Program-made: the position numbers and the translations under genes | The notes under the pieces: generated by a model | The model's database searches: none | Seen by the model: the letters and a program-made list of their open reading frames with translations, nothing else | What the model was told of the DNA's origin: nothing | Origin: Pseudomonadota bacterium | GTDB taxonomy: Bacteria > Myxococcota_A > UBA9042 | Assembly: GCA_005792545.1 (NCBI GenBank) | Contig: SXRM01000173.1 | Location: 1 to 36,606, forward strand | Direction: 5' to 3' | DNA: 36,606 nt | Shown here: in pieces, positions 22,450 through 30,067 of the stretch | Position numbering within the stretch: position 1 is the first letter of the stretch | Layout of the letters: each line of letters begins with the position of its first letter

Positions 22450-24087
22450 ATGCGCACCTGCTTGGAATGTGGCCTCAGCTCCGACAGCCTGTTTTGCCCC
22501 ACCGATGGCATGGCCACCATCGTGGCCGGCGTGGTCCCCAAGTCCGGCGAGTTGCCGCTCAATGCCGTGTTTGCCGGTCGCTATCGCGTAGTTGGCACGC
22601 TGGGCAAGGGTGGCATGGGCGCGGTCTACGATGCCCAGCACACCGGCACCGGGCAGAAGGTGGCGATCAAGACGCTGCTCATCGACACCGTGCACGATCC
22701 TGCCGCGGTCAAGCGTTTCTTCCTGGAGGCCAAGACCACGGCCGGCCTGCAGCATCCCAATACGATTCGGGTGTTCGACTTCGGGCAGAGCGACGACGGC
22801 TTGTTCTACCTGGCGATGGAGCGCCTGCAAGGCGTGACGCTGGCCGACCGCCTGAGCGAGTACGCTGCGCAGGGCAAGCGCATGAGCGAGCAGGAAGCCG
22901 CGACCATCGCCTGCGCCGCGCTGCGCAGCCTGGCCGAGGCCCACCGCGTCAACCTGGTGCACCGCGACCTCAAGCCGTCGAACTTGTTCCTGCACGATCT
23001 GGGCGCGGGCGAGACGGTCATCAAGGTGCTGGACTTCGGTATCGCCAAGTCCAATGACCAGCAGCAGCAGCTGACCCAGGCGGGCACGGCGCTCGGCACG
23101 CCGGCCTACATGAGCCCCGAACAGGTCATGGGCAAGGCGGTCGACGCGCGCAGCGACCTGTATTCGCTGGGCGTGGTGCTGTACCAGTGCGTGAGCGGCC
23201 GGGTGCCGTTTCGCGGCGACTCGACCTTTACCGTGCTGATGATGCAGGTCAACGAGGCGGCGCCCGACCTGTCGCAGGTGGCCGGCGTCAGCGCGGCATT
23301 TGCGCGCGTCGTCGGCAAGTCACTGGAAAAGCTGGCTGGCGACCGCTACGACACCGCGACCGCCATGCGCGAAGCCTTGGAGCCGCTGGCCCGTGGCGAG
23401 CACCTGCACGCGCCCGGTGCGGCAGGCATTGCGCCGCCGTCGGTCGCACCACCGCCGCCACCACCACCTCCGCCTGCCAACCGCGACCAGGTGGCTACCC
23501 GACCGCCTTCACCGGTGCAAGTTGCCGCTGCCGCGCCGCCCATGCCGCCGCGGCCGGTTCGCGGCTTTACCAATGCTGCAGTCAAACCGCCCGAGCCGCC
23601 GCCGCGCAGGTCACTGGTGCCCCTGTATCTGTTCGGCTTCCTGGCCGTGGTCGGTAGCCTTGCCGTCGCCTTCTGGCTGCATGGTCGCGCTCCGGGCGGT
23701 GACGAGTCGGCGCTGCCGCCGGTCATGGCGCCGTCTGCGTCAGCACCCGCCCCTGTCCCTGAACCTGCTGCGGCACCTGCGCCAGCGCCTGTGCCTGCAC
23801 CTGTGCCAGTCCCTGCTCGTGCGCCTGTCCCTGCACCTGTCGCCACCCCTGAGCCTGCGCCCGCGCCTGTCCCTGCTCCTGTCCCTGGTCCTGTCGCTGC
23901 ACCTGAGCCTCCGTCAGCGCCGGCTCCCGCCGTGGATGCCGGTGTGGCGCCAGCGACAGTCGCTGCACCGGTTGCCGCACCGCCCGCCGCTCCCGCCAAG
24001 CCCAAAGTGCGACCGAAGCCGCAAACCGTGCGCGCACCTGCGAACGGTGGCGCTCGGCCGCCTCCGCCCAGCGGCGGCCGTCCGTAG
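22450..24087 (+). CDS. Transmembrane serine/threonine protein kinase with N-terminal zinc ribbon
   Basis: 545 residues from ATG 22450. The N-terminus has a zinc-ribbon-like knuckle, CLECG...CPTDG (C4, C7, C16). The kinase domain (~43-310) has the glycine loop LGKGGMGAVY, AIK, HRDLKPSN, DFGIAK and GTPAYMSPEQ, all Hanks-type motifs intact. A Pro-run (PPPPPPPPP) and linker lead to a membrane helix at ~388-412 (LVPLYLFGFLAVVGSLAVAF). The outer tail of ~130 residues is almost pure Ala/Pro/Val repeats (APAPVPAPVP), probably spanning the envelope or peptidoglycan. This layout is common in Myxococcota. The 34-bp gap to the LtaS-like gene suggests a common transcript, so that protein or its lipid process may be regulated. 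Targets are unknown. Confidence 0.92.
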   Translation: MRTCLECGLSSDSLFCPTDGMATIVAGVVPKSGELPLNAVFAGRYRVVGTLGKGGMGAVYDAQHTGTGQKVAIKTLLIDTVHDPAAVKRFFLEAKTTAGLQHPNTIRVFDFGQSDDGLFYLAMERLQGVTLADRLSEYAAQGKRMSEQEAATIACAALRSLAEAHRVNLVHRDLKPSNLFLHDLGAGETVIKVLDFGIAKSNDQQQQLTQAGTALGTPAYMSPEQVMGKAVDARSDLYSLGVVLYQCVSGRVPFRGDSTFTVLMMQVNEAAPDLSQVAGVSAAFARVVGKSLEKLAGDRYDTATAMREALEPLARGEHLHAPGAAGIAPPSVAPPPPPPPPPANRDQVATRPPSPVQVAAAAPPMPPRPVRGFTNAAVKPPEPPPRRSLVPLYLFGFLAVVGSLAVAFWLHGRAPGGDESALPPVMAPSASAPAPVPEPAAAPAPAPVPAPVPVPARAPVPAPVATPEPAPAPVPAPVPGPVAAPEPPSAPAPAVDAGVAPATVAAPVAAPPAAPAKPKVRPKPQTVRAPANGGARPPPPSGGRP

Positions 24088-24121
24088 GGCCGACTCTTGC
24101 GACCCAGCGCGTGCCTGACCG

Positions 24122-26284
24122 ATGACGGAATCGACTCCAAAAGCGAGCGACGCGCTGCGTCCTTCTGACGAACGGCCTGGCCTCGCGGCGCAGCTTGAAG
24201 CGCTCGGCGGCCTGTGGTGGCGGTGGCTGGCTGTGGATGCGGCACTGCGCGCGCTGTGGCTGTTGCGGCCAGATCCGTTCGGCCAGCCACTGGTCGGCAA
24301 GGTCGAGTGGTACCTGTTCCACGCCATCGGCTTTGACGCCGTGCAGCTGCTGTGGCTGGCGCTGCCCGCCGCGTTGGCGGTAGTCGTCGGGCGCCAGGCA
24401 GGCCGGGTGCAGCTGGGCTGGCGCATCGGCCGCGCCTGGTCGCTGGCGGTGGGTGGACTGTTCTGCCTGCTCGGCCTCATCGATGCCGAGATCATGCGGT
24501 TTGTCGGCATGCATGTGTCGTGGAGCATCCTGCGCACCTACCTGAACGGTGCCCAGGTGGCCGAGCTGCCGCACCTGCTCAGTCGCGACGCTGGGGGGCC
24601 GTACCTGCCGTTCGCGCTGCTGACCGCCATCCCGGGCTTGCTGTGGTGGCAGTGGCGCACTGCGCCAGTGCCGACCGTGCGCTGGCCGCGCAAGGCGCTG
24701 GCACTGCTGGGGGTCGCGTTGGCCGGCTGGCTGCTAACCAGCGTACTGTGGCAGGGCGCGGCCCGCGAGTGGAAGCTGACGCCGCCGCTGACCTTGCTGT
24801 GGCAAGACCTGCAGCGCGGCGCTCGTCCGGATCGCCCGCCCGAAGTCGTCGAGCGCGCCAAAAAAGCCTTGCGCGTTGGCCATGCTGCCGGCTACCCGGG
24901 GTCGAACGCGACCTTTGCGGTGCCGGCAGCGCCGCTCGTTCACCTGTCGCCGTGGCAGCGCTGTCAGGCGATCCGCGACGGGCAAATTGCGGATAATCCA
25001 GCTGCCGCCTGCGCGCGCGACCGGGACGGCGACGGGGTGCCGCAGGCGCGCGACTGCGACGATGCCCAGGCCGCGGTGCATCCGGGCGCCGACGAGATAC
25101 CCGGCGACGGCATCGACCAGGACTGCTCCGGCCTCGATGCTGCGCCGTACAACGTTCTAGTCATCGCTTTGGAGTCCCACCGGGCGCTCGGCGTCGGCCA
25201 CGTGACCGGCGGCCCGTCGTGGTCGCCCCGCTTGGATCAACTGGCTGCCGAAGGCCTCGCCCAGCGGCGGGCCGTGACGGCCGGGCTGCCGACCATTGCG
25301 AGCTTCATGGCCATTCACACCGGCTTGCCCGCATGTGCCTGGTGTACAGTCGCCACTGATTTTGCGACCGCGCGACTGCCCGCGTTGCCACTGACGCTGC
25401 GCCAACACGGCTACTACACGCGCTTTTTCTCTGCCGCCGATCCAAGCTGGGACAACCAGGCCGCGTGGCTGCGCCACTGGTACCACGACGTCGACTACGA
25501 CCGCAGCCGCGAAGAAGACGGCCCGCTGTTTGCGCACATGGCATCGTGGTTGCACACCAACCTCGCCGGTACAGCCAAGAACCGGCCGTTTTTCGCGCTG
25601 GTGATGACCCGCACCAACCACTTTCCGTTCGCGCGGATTGCCGGTGTGCAAAATCGCGGCGGCGACACCTGGGCCGACGGCATGCGCGACACCATGCATT
25701 ACGCCGACGCCGAGATGGGCAAGCTGCTGGACGCCTTGCGCAACGAGCCGTGGTTCGACCGCACGTTGGTGATTGTGACCGGCGACCACGGGCATCCATT
25801 GGGTGAGCACGGCCACCTGCACCTGTTCGACACCGTGCAGGTCGAGGCCACCGGCGTGCCACTGGTGGTGTGGGGCAAGCACCCCAAGCTTGGGCCGCTG
25901 CGCGGGCAGATCGGCAGCGAGCCGTCGAGCCACCTCGACATCGCGCCGACCGTGCTCGATCTGCTGGGCATTGACCTGTCCGGGGCGTGGCAGGGCAGGT
26001 CGCTGCTGCGGGGCGGCAAGGGCCAGTCTTGGACCGCCAAAGACGCGATGTGGGCGGCAGAGCGCGGGTCGCGGCGGCTGTTCGTCGATGGCTCGCGCCA
26101 CCTGGACCGCGCCGGCTGGCAAGTGTTTGATCGCACGACCGACTTGCGCGAAGACAAGCCGCTGGCGCTGACCGATGCGGACGCCGAGCTGGCGGCCGAC
26201 CTGATGGCCGTGGCGACGTGGATGTACGACCTGTACGGCCACGACCAGATTCTGCCGAAGTGGTGGCCGACGCCGCAGCAGTAG
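24122..26284 (+). CDS. Membrane sulfatase/phosphotransferase (LtaS-like) with a MopE-type Asp/Cys insert
   Basis: 720 residues from ATG 24122. Residues ~30-215 contain about five membrane helices. An extracytoplasmic segment follows, then a motif at 300-337: DRDGDGVPQARDCDDAQ, HPGADEIPGDGIDQDCSG (C312, C335). This matches the putative metal-binding MopE motif, with calcium-loop-like DxDGDG. The alkaline-phosphatase/sulfatase domain is ~345-680: LESHRA, GLPTIASF with the probable nucleophile T391, TNHFPF, and GDHGHPLGEHGH (D555, H556). LtaS-type enzymes move glycerol- or ethanolamine-phosphate from phospholipid onto envelope polymers. Gram-negative relatives modify glycans or lipid A. The MopE insert is unusual in this family. 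It is probably co-transcribed with the kinase. Confidence 0.82.
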   Translation: MTESTPKASDALRPSDERPGLAAQLEALGGLWWRWLAVDAALRALWLLRPDPFGQPLVGKVEWYLFHAIGFDAVQLLWLALPAALAVVVGRQAGRVQLGWRIGRAWSLAVGGLFCLLGLIDAEIMRFVGMHVSWSILRTYLNGAQVAELPHLLSRDAGGPYLPFALLTAIPGLLWWQWRTAPVPTVRWPRKALALLGVALAGWLLTSVLWQGAAREWKLTPPLTLLWQDLQRGARPDRPPEVVERAKKALRVGHAAGYPGSNATFAVPAAPLVHLSPWQRCQAIRDGQIADNPAAACARDRDGDGVPQARDCDDAQAAVHPGADEIPGDGIDQDCSGLDAAPYNVLVIALESHRALGVGHVTGGPSWSPRLDQLAAEGLAQRRAVTAGLPTIASFMAIHTGLPACAWCTVATDFATARLPALPLTLRQHGYYTRFFSAADPSWDNQAAWLRHWYHDVDYDRSREEDGPLFAHMASWLHTNLAGTAKNRPFFALVMTRTNHFPFARIAGVQNRGGDTWADGMRDTMHYADAEMGKLLDALRNEPWFDRTLVIVTGDHGHPLGEHGHLHLFDTVQVEATGVPLVVWGKHPKLGPLRGQIGSEPSSHLDIAPTVLDLLGIDLSGAWQGRSLLRGGKGQSWTAKDAMWAAERGSRRLFVDGSRHLDRAGWQVFDRTTDLREDKPLALTDADAELAADLMAVATWMYDLYGHDQILPKWWPTPQQ

Positions 26285-26347
26285 CCAGGTGTCGCGGACG
26301 TGTCACGCGGCGCCTCACAGCCCGCCTGGAGAAGCTACCCTGGCCGT

Positions 26348-26620
26348 ATGAACTGGCCACTTTTCCTGACAGTATTCACGACCGTCTTTCTCGCAGAACT
26401 CGGTGACAAGACCCAGCTTTCGACCATGCTGTTTGCTGCCAAGGGCGACAATCCCAAGCTGACCGTGTTCACGGCTGCGGCGCTGGCGCTGGTCGCGACC
26501 ACGGCGCTCGGCGTGCTGGTCGGCGCGGCGGTGGGTCGCTACGTCGATGCCCGCTGGCTGTCGAGGCTTGCCGGTGCTGGCTTTGTTGCCGTTGGGCTGT
26601 GGACGCTTGCGAAAGCGTGA
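26348..26620 (+). CDS. GDT1/TMEM165 (UPF0016) family protein, single-domain form
   Basis: 90 residues from ATG 26348. It has the signature FLAELGDKTQLSTM near residue 15 and three hydrophobic segments (~3-20, 38-62, 70-88), i.e. one UPF0016 domain. Two-domain members export Mn2+ or Ca2+ with the E-x-G-D-K-[TS] motif in each half. Single-domain members must pair as homo- or heterodimers. No second copy is nearby. The end is WTLAKA with stop TGA. It converges with the minus-strand lipoprotein gene, five bases between stops (26620 and 26625). Confidence 0.85.
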   Translation: MNWPLFLTVFTTVFLAELGDKTQLSTMLFAAKGDNPKLTVFTAAALALVATTALGVLVGAAVGRYVDARWLSRLAGAGFVAVGLWTLAKA

Positions 26621-26624
26621 GCAA

Positions 26625-27410
26625 CTAGGGACTGGTCGGCGTTGTGGCTGCCGCAGCGGGGGCAGCCGTTGGCGCGACCGGTGCCGCTGGCACCTCGACG
26701 CAGCGCACTTCGGGCCCCTTGTTGCCGCCGAACAGAAAGCCCAAGCTGAACTGCAGCACGTTGCCATTGTTGCCGATGTCGTTGCCGAACTCGGCGACGG
26801 AGCCCATCACCGCCACGCCTGCGGCGATCTCTGGCACGATGGTCAGGTTGCGCGTTACCGGCCACACGTAGCCGAGGCTCGAACCGACAATCACCATGTT
26901 GAAGGTCGAACCCAACGACACCGAGGTGTCGGTCGAGATGATGTCGATGACCTTGGGGCCCACGACCACCTGGCGGCCGCCGGGCAAGTGGATGCCGAAA
27001 AGAGCGGCGACCTGCAGCGTCGTGAAGTGCAGTGCGGTGTCGTTGGCGTCGCCGCCAGGCGCGTAGATGTACATCAGCCCTGGATTGAGCGAGATGTCGA
27101 GGCCCGAGTCCGCGGACGCCGACTTCTTGAGCGCTATCCGCGAGTCGATAGTGTAGCCCGGCAGCGGCAGCCACAAGCGCGCGCCAATGTCGACGTCGTC
27201 GGTCACGCCGTAGCGCCCGCCGATTTCGAACTGCGGCCCTTTTCGGTCAGACCGCGACAGGCCGATGCGGTTGAAGCTGGGTGCCAGCACGAACTGCGAC
27301 TCGCCGCTGTCGATCGGCCGCGCGCTACCCAAGGTCGCCATCGAGCAGCCGCTGCCCACCAGCGCGAACACGACGACGGCCACTGCGGCCCATGCTGTCT
27401 GCTTGTGCAT
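26625..27410 (-). CDS. Predicted outer-membrane beta-barrel lipoprotein
   Basis: 261 residues from ATG 27410, with AGGGG upstream. The upstream in-frame GTG (27440) would spoil the signal peptide. The lipobox is LVGSGC (C22). The body alternates beta-strands as in small barrels: QFVLAPSFNRIGLS, PQFEIGGRYGVTDDVDIGARLWL, LDISLNPGLMYIY, LTIVPEIAAGVAVMG and LQFSLGFLFGG. The C-terminal tail is Ala/Pro/Thr-rich (CVEVPAAPVAPTAAPAA). No named family is recognised. It lies 42 bp downstream of the YiiX-type lipoprotein in the same direction, so the two likely form an envelope pair. Confidence 0.7.
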   Translation of the reverse strand: MHKQTAWAAVAVVVFALVGSGCSMATLGSARPIDSGESQFVLAPSFNRIGLSRSDRKGPQFEIGGRYGVTDDVDIGARLWLPLPGYTIDSRIALKKSASADSGLDISLNPGLMYIYAPGGDANDTALHFTTLQVAALFGIHLPGGRQVVVGPKVIDIISTDTSVSLGSTFNMVIVGSSLGYVWPVTRNLTIVPEIAAGVAVMGSVAEFGNDIGNNGNVLQFSLGFLFGGNKGPEVRCVEVPAAPVAPTAAPAAAATTPTSP

Positions 27411-27452
27411 TGCGAACCCCTGCGCAAGGTCATAGACCATTGCCGAACGCGA

Positions 27453-28991
27453 CTATTGCTGTGACAAGTCCCACTTTGCGCGCCGCCACGACGCCCGTAG
27501 GTCGGCCTCGGTCGCCACCACCGCGTTGCCGTTGGCCTCGCGGCCATCCAGAAACGCCACGAAGTCCAGTTGTTGCTCAGGCTTGCCAAACTGAGTGTCG
27601 AACACCTCGATAAGGTTGGTCGGCGGCAGGGTCTTGCGCCCCATCACCTCTTCGAGCGGCAGCGTCAGGCCAGTCGAGACGCCTTTTTCCGGCCGGTAGG
27701 CGACATACACAACCTCGCTGCACACCAGCGTCGACTCGGTCAAGAAGTCAAAGTCGAAGTCGTAGGGCTTGCCGAGGTTCGAGAATGCGGACACGATGGC
27801 CCTGGCTTTCTCGGTTTTGGTCAAGCGCGGGCGCACCAGACCCACGTAGTCGGCGGAGCAAGACTCGTGCAGGCTGGCCATCGACACACCTTCGGAGATG
27901 GCCTCGATGACGCGGTGCGGCTTGCCGTCGTGTGCTGCTGCGGCGTATTGCTTCCAGTGGGTGGCAAAGGTCTTCTCCAGGTACCCAGTCAAGCCCTTGT
28001 CGCCAAAGGCGGCTTTGACACCGGCATCACCGTCCAGCGATGCCGCGATTTCCTGCGGGCTGCCGACGTAGAATGCCGCGTGCGGCCAGAAACCGGGCAG
28101 GCCCAGGTTGCTCAGGTACCAGTTGCGGCGCTCGACGATGATGTCGCCCGGCTGGGCCTGGGTGGTCAGCCAGTCGATCTGCGCCTGCGTGATCAGCGCC
28201 TTGCCCGTAGAGCGCAGCCGCGTGTCACCCAGCCACTCGGCGATATCGGTGACCAGCGCGCCCGACCACTCGTCAAACTGGTTGCCGAGCACCGTCGCAA
28301 AGCCCTGCATCATCACCTGGATGGCCTGACGATTGAAGTCCTCTTCGGCCTTCTGCGCGTAGGCCAGCGCCTTGTCGGCCAGCAGCGTGAAGGCGGCGTG
28401 CTCCTTTTCCTTGCCCGCGCGCATGGTGCCTTCGCGTCGCTGCATGGCCTCGACGCCGATCTGCAGCAGCATCCGGGTCTGCGGCTTGGCCATCCGCACC
28501 AGCATCGCGTCGTACTCGTTGGCGCCGACGCCGTACTCGGGGTCCGGGTCGTTCAGAATCGCCCTGAACTGATCGCCGCGGCCAAAGGTCCGCAAAAATC
28601 GCAAGTTGGTCGAAGTCTGCGCCGCCAGCGCGGTGACGCCCGCCGTCAGCGCGAAGATCTGCTTGTCCGGCGTGCCAGCCTGGCGCCAGCCTTTGAGAAA
28701 CTTGTACTGGTACGAGTGCAGCGCCCGCATGTGGTCCAGGTAGGGCGCCCACAGCGACAGCAGCTTCTTGCGCTGGTCGGCAGTCGGCACGTAGTCGGGC
28801 TTGACCTTGCCCAGCGCCTTTTCATAGTCGGCCAGCAGCGTGTTGATCTGCTCCACGTCGGCGACCAGCTTCTGCAGGGCCTTGGCGTCTTCGAGTCGCG
28901 GGACCTTGCCCTTGACGCCCGGGTCACAGGCCGCGACACAGACGGCAAGCGCCAGCAGCACCACCTGCCACATTCGCGATTTCGTTGTCAT
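27453..28991 (-). CDS. Lipoprotein with a permuted papain-like (YiiX/YaeF-type) domain
   Basis: 512 residues from ATG 28991. The lipobox is VCVAAC (C22), with Asp at the next position. Residues ~30-270 are helical (ALQKLVADVEQINTLLADYEKAL; others), perhaps coiled-coil-like. The C-terminal domain (~285-480) starts QPGDIIVERRNWYLSN and has the catalytic His in FWPHAAFYVG (H304). The Cys lies after it in LVCSEVVYVAY (C424). That His-before-Cys order is typical of circularly permuted NlpC/P60 relatives (YiiX, LRAT). Family activity may be on lipids, peptides or acyl groups; the substrate is unknown. It is the first gene of the two-gene unit and divergent from the metzincin-like gene across 159 bp. 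Confidence 0.78.
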   Translation of the reverse strand: MTTKSRMWQVVLLALAVCVAACDPGVKGKVPRLEDAKALQKLVADVEQINTLLADYEKALGKVKPDYVPTADQRKKLLSLWAPYLDHMRALHSYQYKFLKGWRQAGTPDKQIFALTAGVTALAAQTSTNLRFLRTFGRGDQFRAILNDPDPEYGVGANEYDAMLVRMAKPQTRMLLQIGVEAMQRREGTMRAGKEKEHAAFTLLADKALAYAQKAEEDFNRQAIQVMMQGFATVLGNQFDEWSGALVTDIAEWLGDTRLRSTGKALITQAQIDWLTTQAQPGDIIVERRNWYLSNLGLPGFWPHAAFYVGSPQEIAASLDGDAGVKAAFGDKGLTGYLEKTFATHWKQYAAAAHDGKPHRVIEAISEGVSMASLHESCSADYVGLVRPRLTKTEKARAIVSAFSNLGKPYDFDFDFLTESTLVCSEVVYVAYRPEKGVSTGLTLPLEEVMGRKTLPPTNLIEVFDTQFGKPEQQLDFVAFLDGREANGNAVVATEADLRASWRRAKWDLSQQ

Positions 28992-29150
28992 TGTCGGCCT
29001 CCCGTTCGGACAAGCGTACCGCAGGGAACGGCGCGCGCCAAGCTGGGTGCCCTTTGGCGTGTTGGACGTTCAAGCGCTTGGCGGAGCAGTTGCATCTGCC
29101 ACCTTGCCCGGCCACGATGGCGATGGCGTTGAGCGGAGCGACGCTGCACG

Positions 29151-29798
29151 ATGTCGACGCGAATTGCCATTGCTGCCATCGGTCTCGCCGTCGCTGCGGC
29201 GGCCATCCCTGCGAACGCCAGTGCCCTGGTGTTTCCAGGCGACCTTCCGGACTGTCCCCCCAAAACCCGCAGCTGCATCGCACTGCACCTGTTCGTCGCC
29301 GCCGATGATGACGCCACAACGTGGCTTCGCGACCAACTGACCGCGGCCAACGAGCGCCTGGCGGTCATCGGCACCGGCGTGCAGGTGGTCAAGGTCAGCG
29401 CGCTGCCGGCGGGGTTCGACGACATCCACAGCATCGCGCTGCGCACACAGCTTGGCACCCATGGCGGGCAGACGCCGCTGCGCTGGTTCGTGGTGCGCCG
29501 CCTGCAAGACGACACCGACCCGAACCGCGAGCGCAAGGGTGTGACCTGGCGCAACGGCAAGGCTGTGTGGGTCATCCAGGCCCGGTCGGCGTGGCGCTGG
29601 GTGCTGGCGCACGAACTCGGGCACGTGCTTGGCCTGGGGCACAGCCAGGAGGCGGCTTCCATCATGAACAAGACGCCGCGCGCGTGGCCGCCGCCGTGGA
29701 AAATCGGCTTTACGCCGCGCGAACGCCCGGCGATGCGGCGCACGCTGGCGATGCTGCTGCGCCAAGGGCGACTGACCGCCGTTGCTGCGTCGCCCTGA
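29151..29798 (+). CDS. Secreted metzincin-like zinc metalloprotease
   Basis: 215 residues from ATG 29151. The signal peptide ends near PANASA. The zinc motif is HELGHVLGLGHS (H154, E155, H158, H164), the HExxHxxGxxH pattern of metzincins, with a following Met-turn SIMN (~173). A Cys pair is at DCPPKTRSC near the mature N-terminus. It is short compared with typical metzincins, and no pro-domain is visible. It is likely periplasmic or secreted; targets unknown. It is divergent from the YiiX-type lipoprotein gene, with no clear promoter boxes found between. Confidence 0.82.
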   Translation: MSTRIAIAAIGLAVAAAAIPANASALVFPGDLPDCPPKTRSCIALHLFVAADDDATTWLRDQLTAANERLAVIGTGVQVVKVSALPAGFDDIHSIALRTQLGTHGGQTPLRWFVVRRLQDDTDPNRERKGVTWRNGKAVWVIQARSAWRWVLAHELGHVLGLGHSQEAASIMNKTPRAWPPPWKIGFTPRERPAMRRTLAMLLRQGRLTAVAASP

Positions 29799-29862
29799 AC
29801 GACCGCGCCGCGCCCCAGCATTGCGCTCCTACCGGGGCCACAGCTGATGCCATGTGACTTGC

Positions 29863-29876
29863 TGTCTCATGAGACG
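29863..29876. promoter_or_regulatory. Palindrome 1 upstream of the giant lipoprotein gene
   Basis: TGTCTCATGAGACG contains the perfect 12-bp palindrome GTCTCATGAGAC (29864-29875). It is similar (11/14) to the box at 29931. It could be a repressor or activator site. Confidence 0.4.
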
Positions 29877-29930
29877 CGCCTGCCGATTTCTGGCTGGTGT
29901 GCGTTTCGCGCGATGCGATGGCCACCCGCA

Positions 29931-29944
29931 TGTCACATGGGACA
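29931..29944. promoter_or_regulatory. Palindrome 2 upstream of the giant lipoprotein gene
   Basis: TGTCACATGGGACA is an imperfect palindrome, TGTC-N-CATG-N-GACA, 68 bp from palindrome 1. In addition, a perfect 9-bp inverted repeat joins the region: CCATGTGAC (29850-29858) with GTCACATGG (29932-29940). Confidence 0.4.
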
Positions 29945-29983
29945 GAAATGCTTGTCTTTTCGTGAAGTTGCGGGAAGATCGCC

Positions 29984-30013
29984 TTGCTTTGAGTCTGGCG
30001 CGGCCGCTATGCT
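29984..30013 (+). promoter_or_regulatory. Possible promoter of the giant lipoprotein gene
   Basis: TTGCTT (29984-29989), an 18-bp spacer and TATGCT (30008-30013). Matches are weak to moderate (3/6 and 4/6), but the position is sensible: ~50 bp before the AGGAGG (30058-30063) and ATG 30068. Confidence 0.3.
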
Positions 30014-30067
30014 GCCCGTGCAGGCGGAGCCAGAGCGGCCCCGGCCATCCGGCGATTAGGAGGATTC

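Noticed and set aside
29997-30012. Sigma54-like GG...GC promoter ahead of the giant gene
   Set aside because: The spacing between GG and GC is 12 instead of 10 bases, and the TTGC part is missing.
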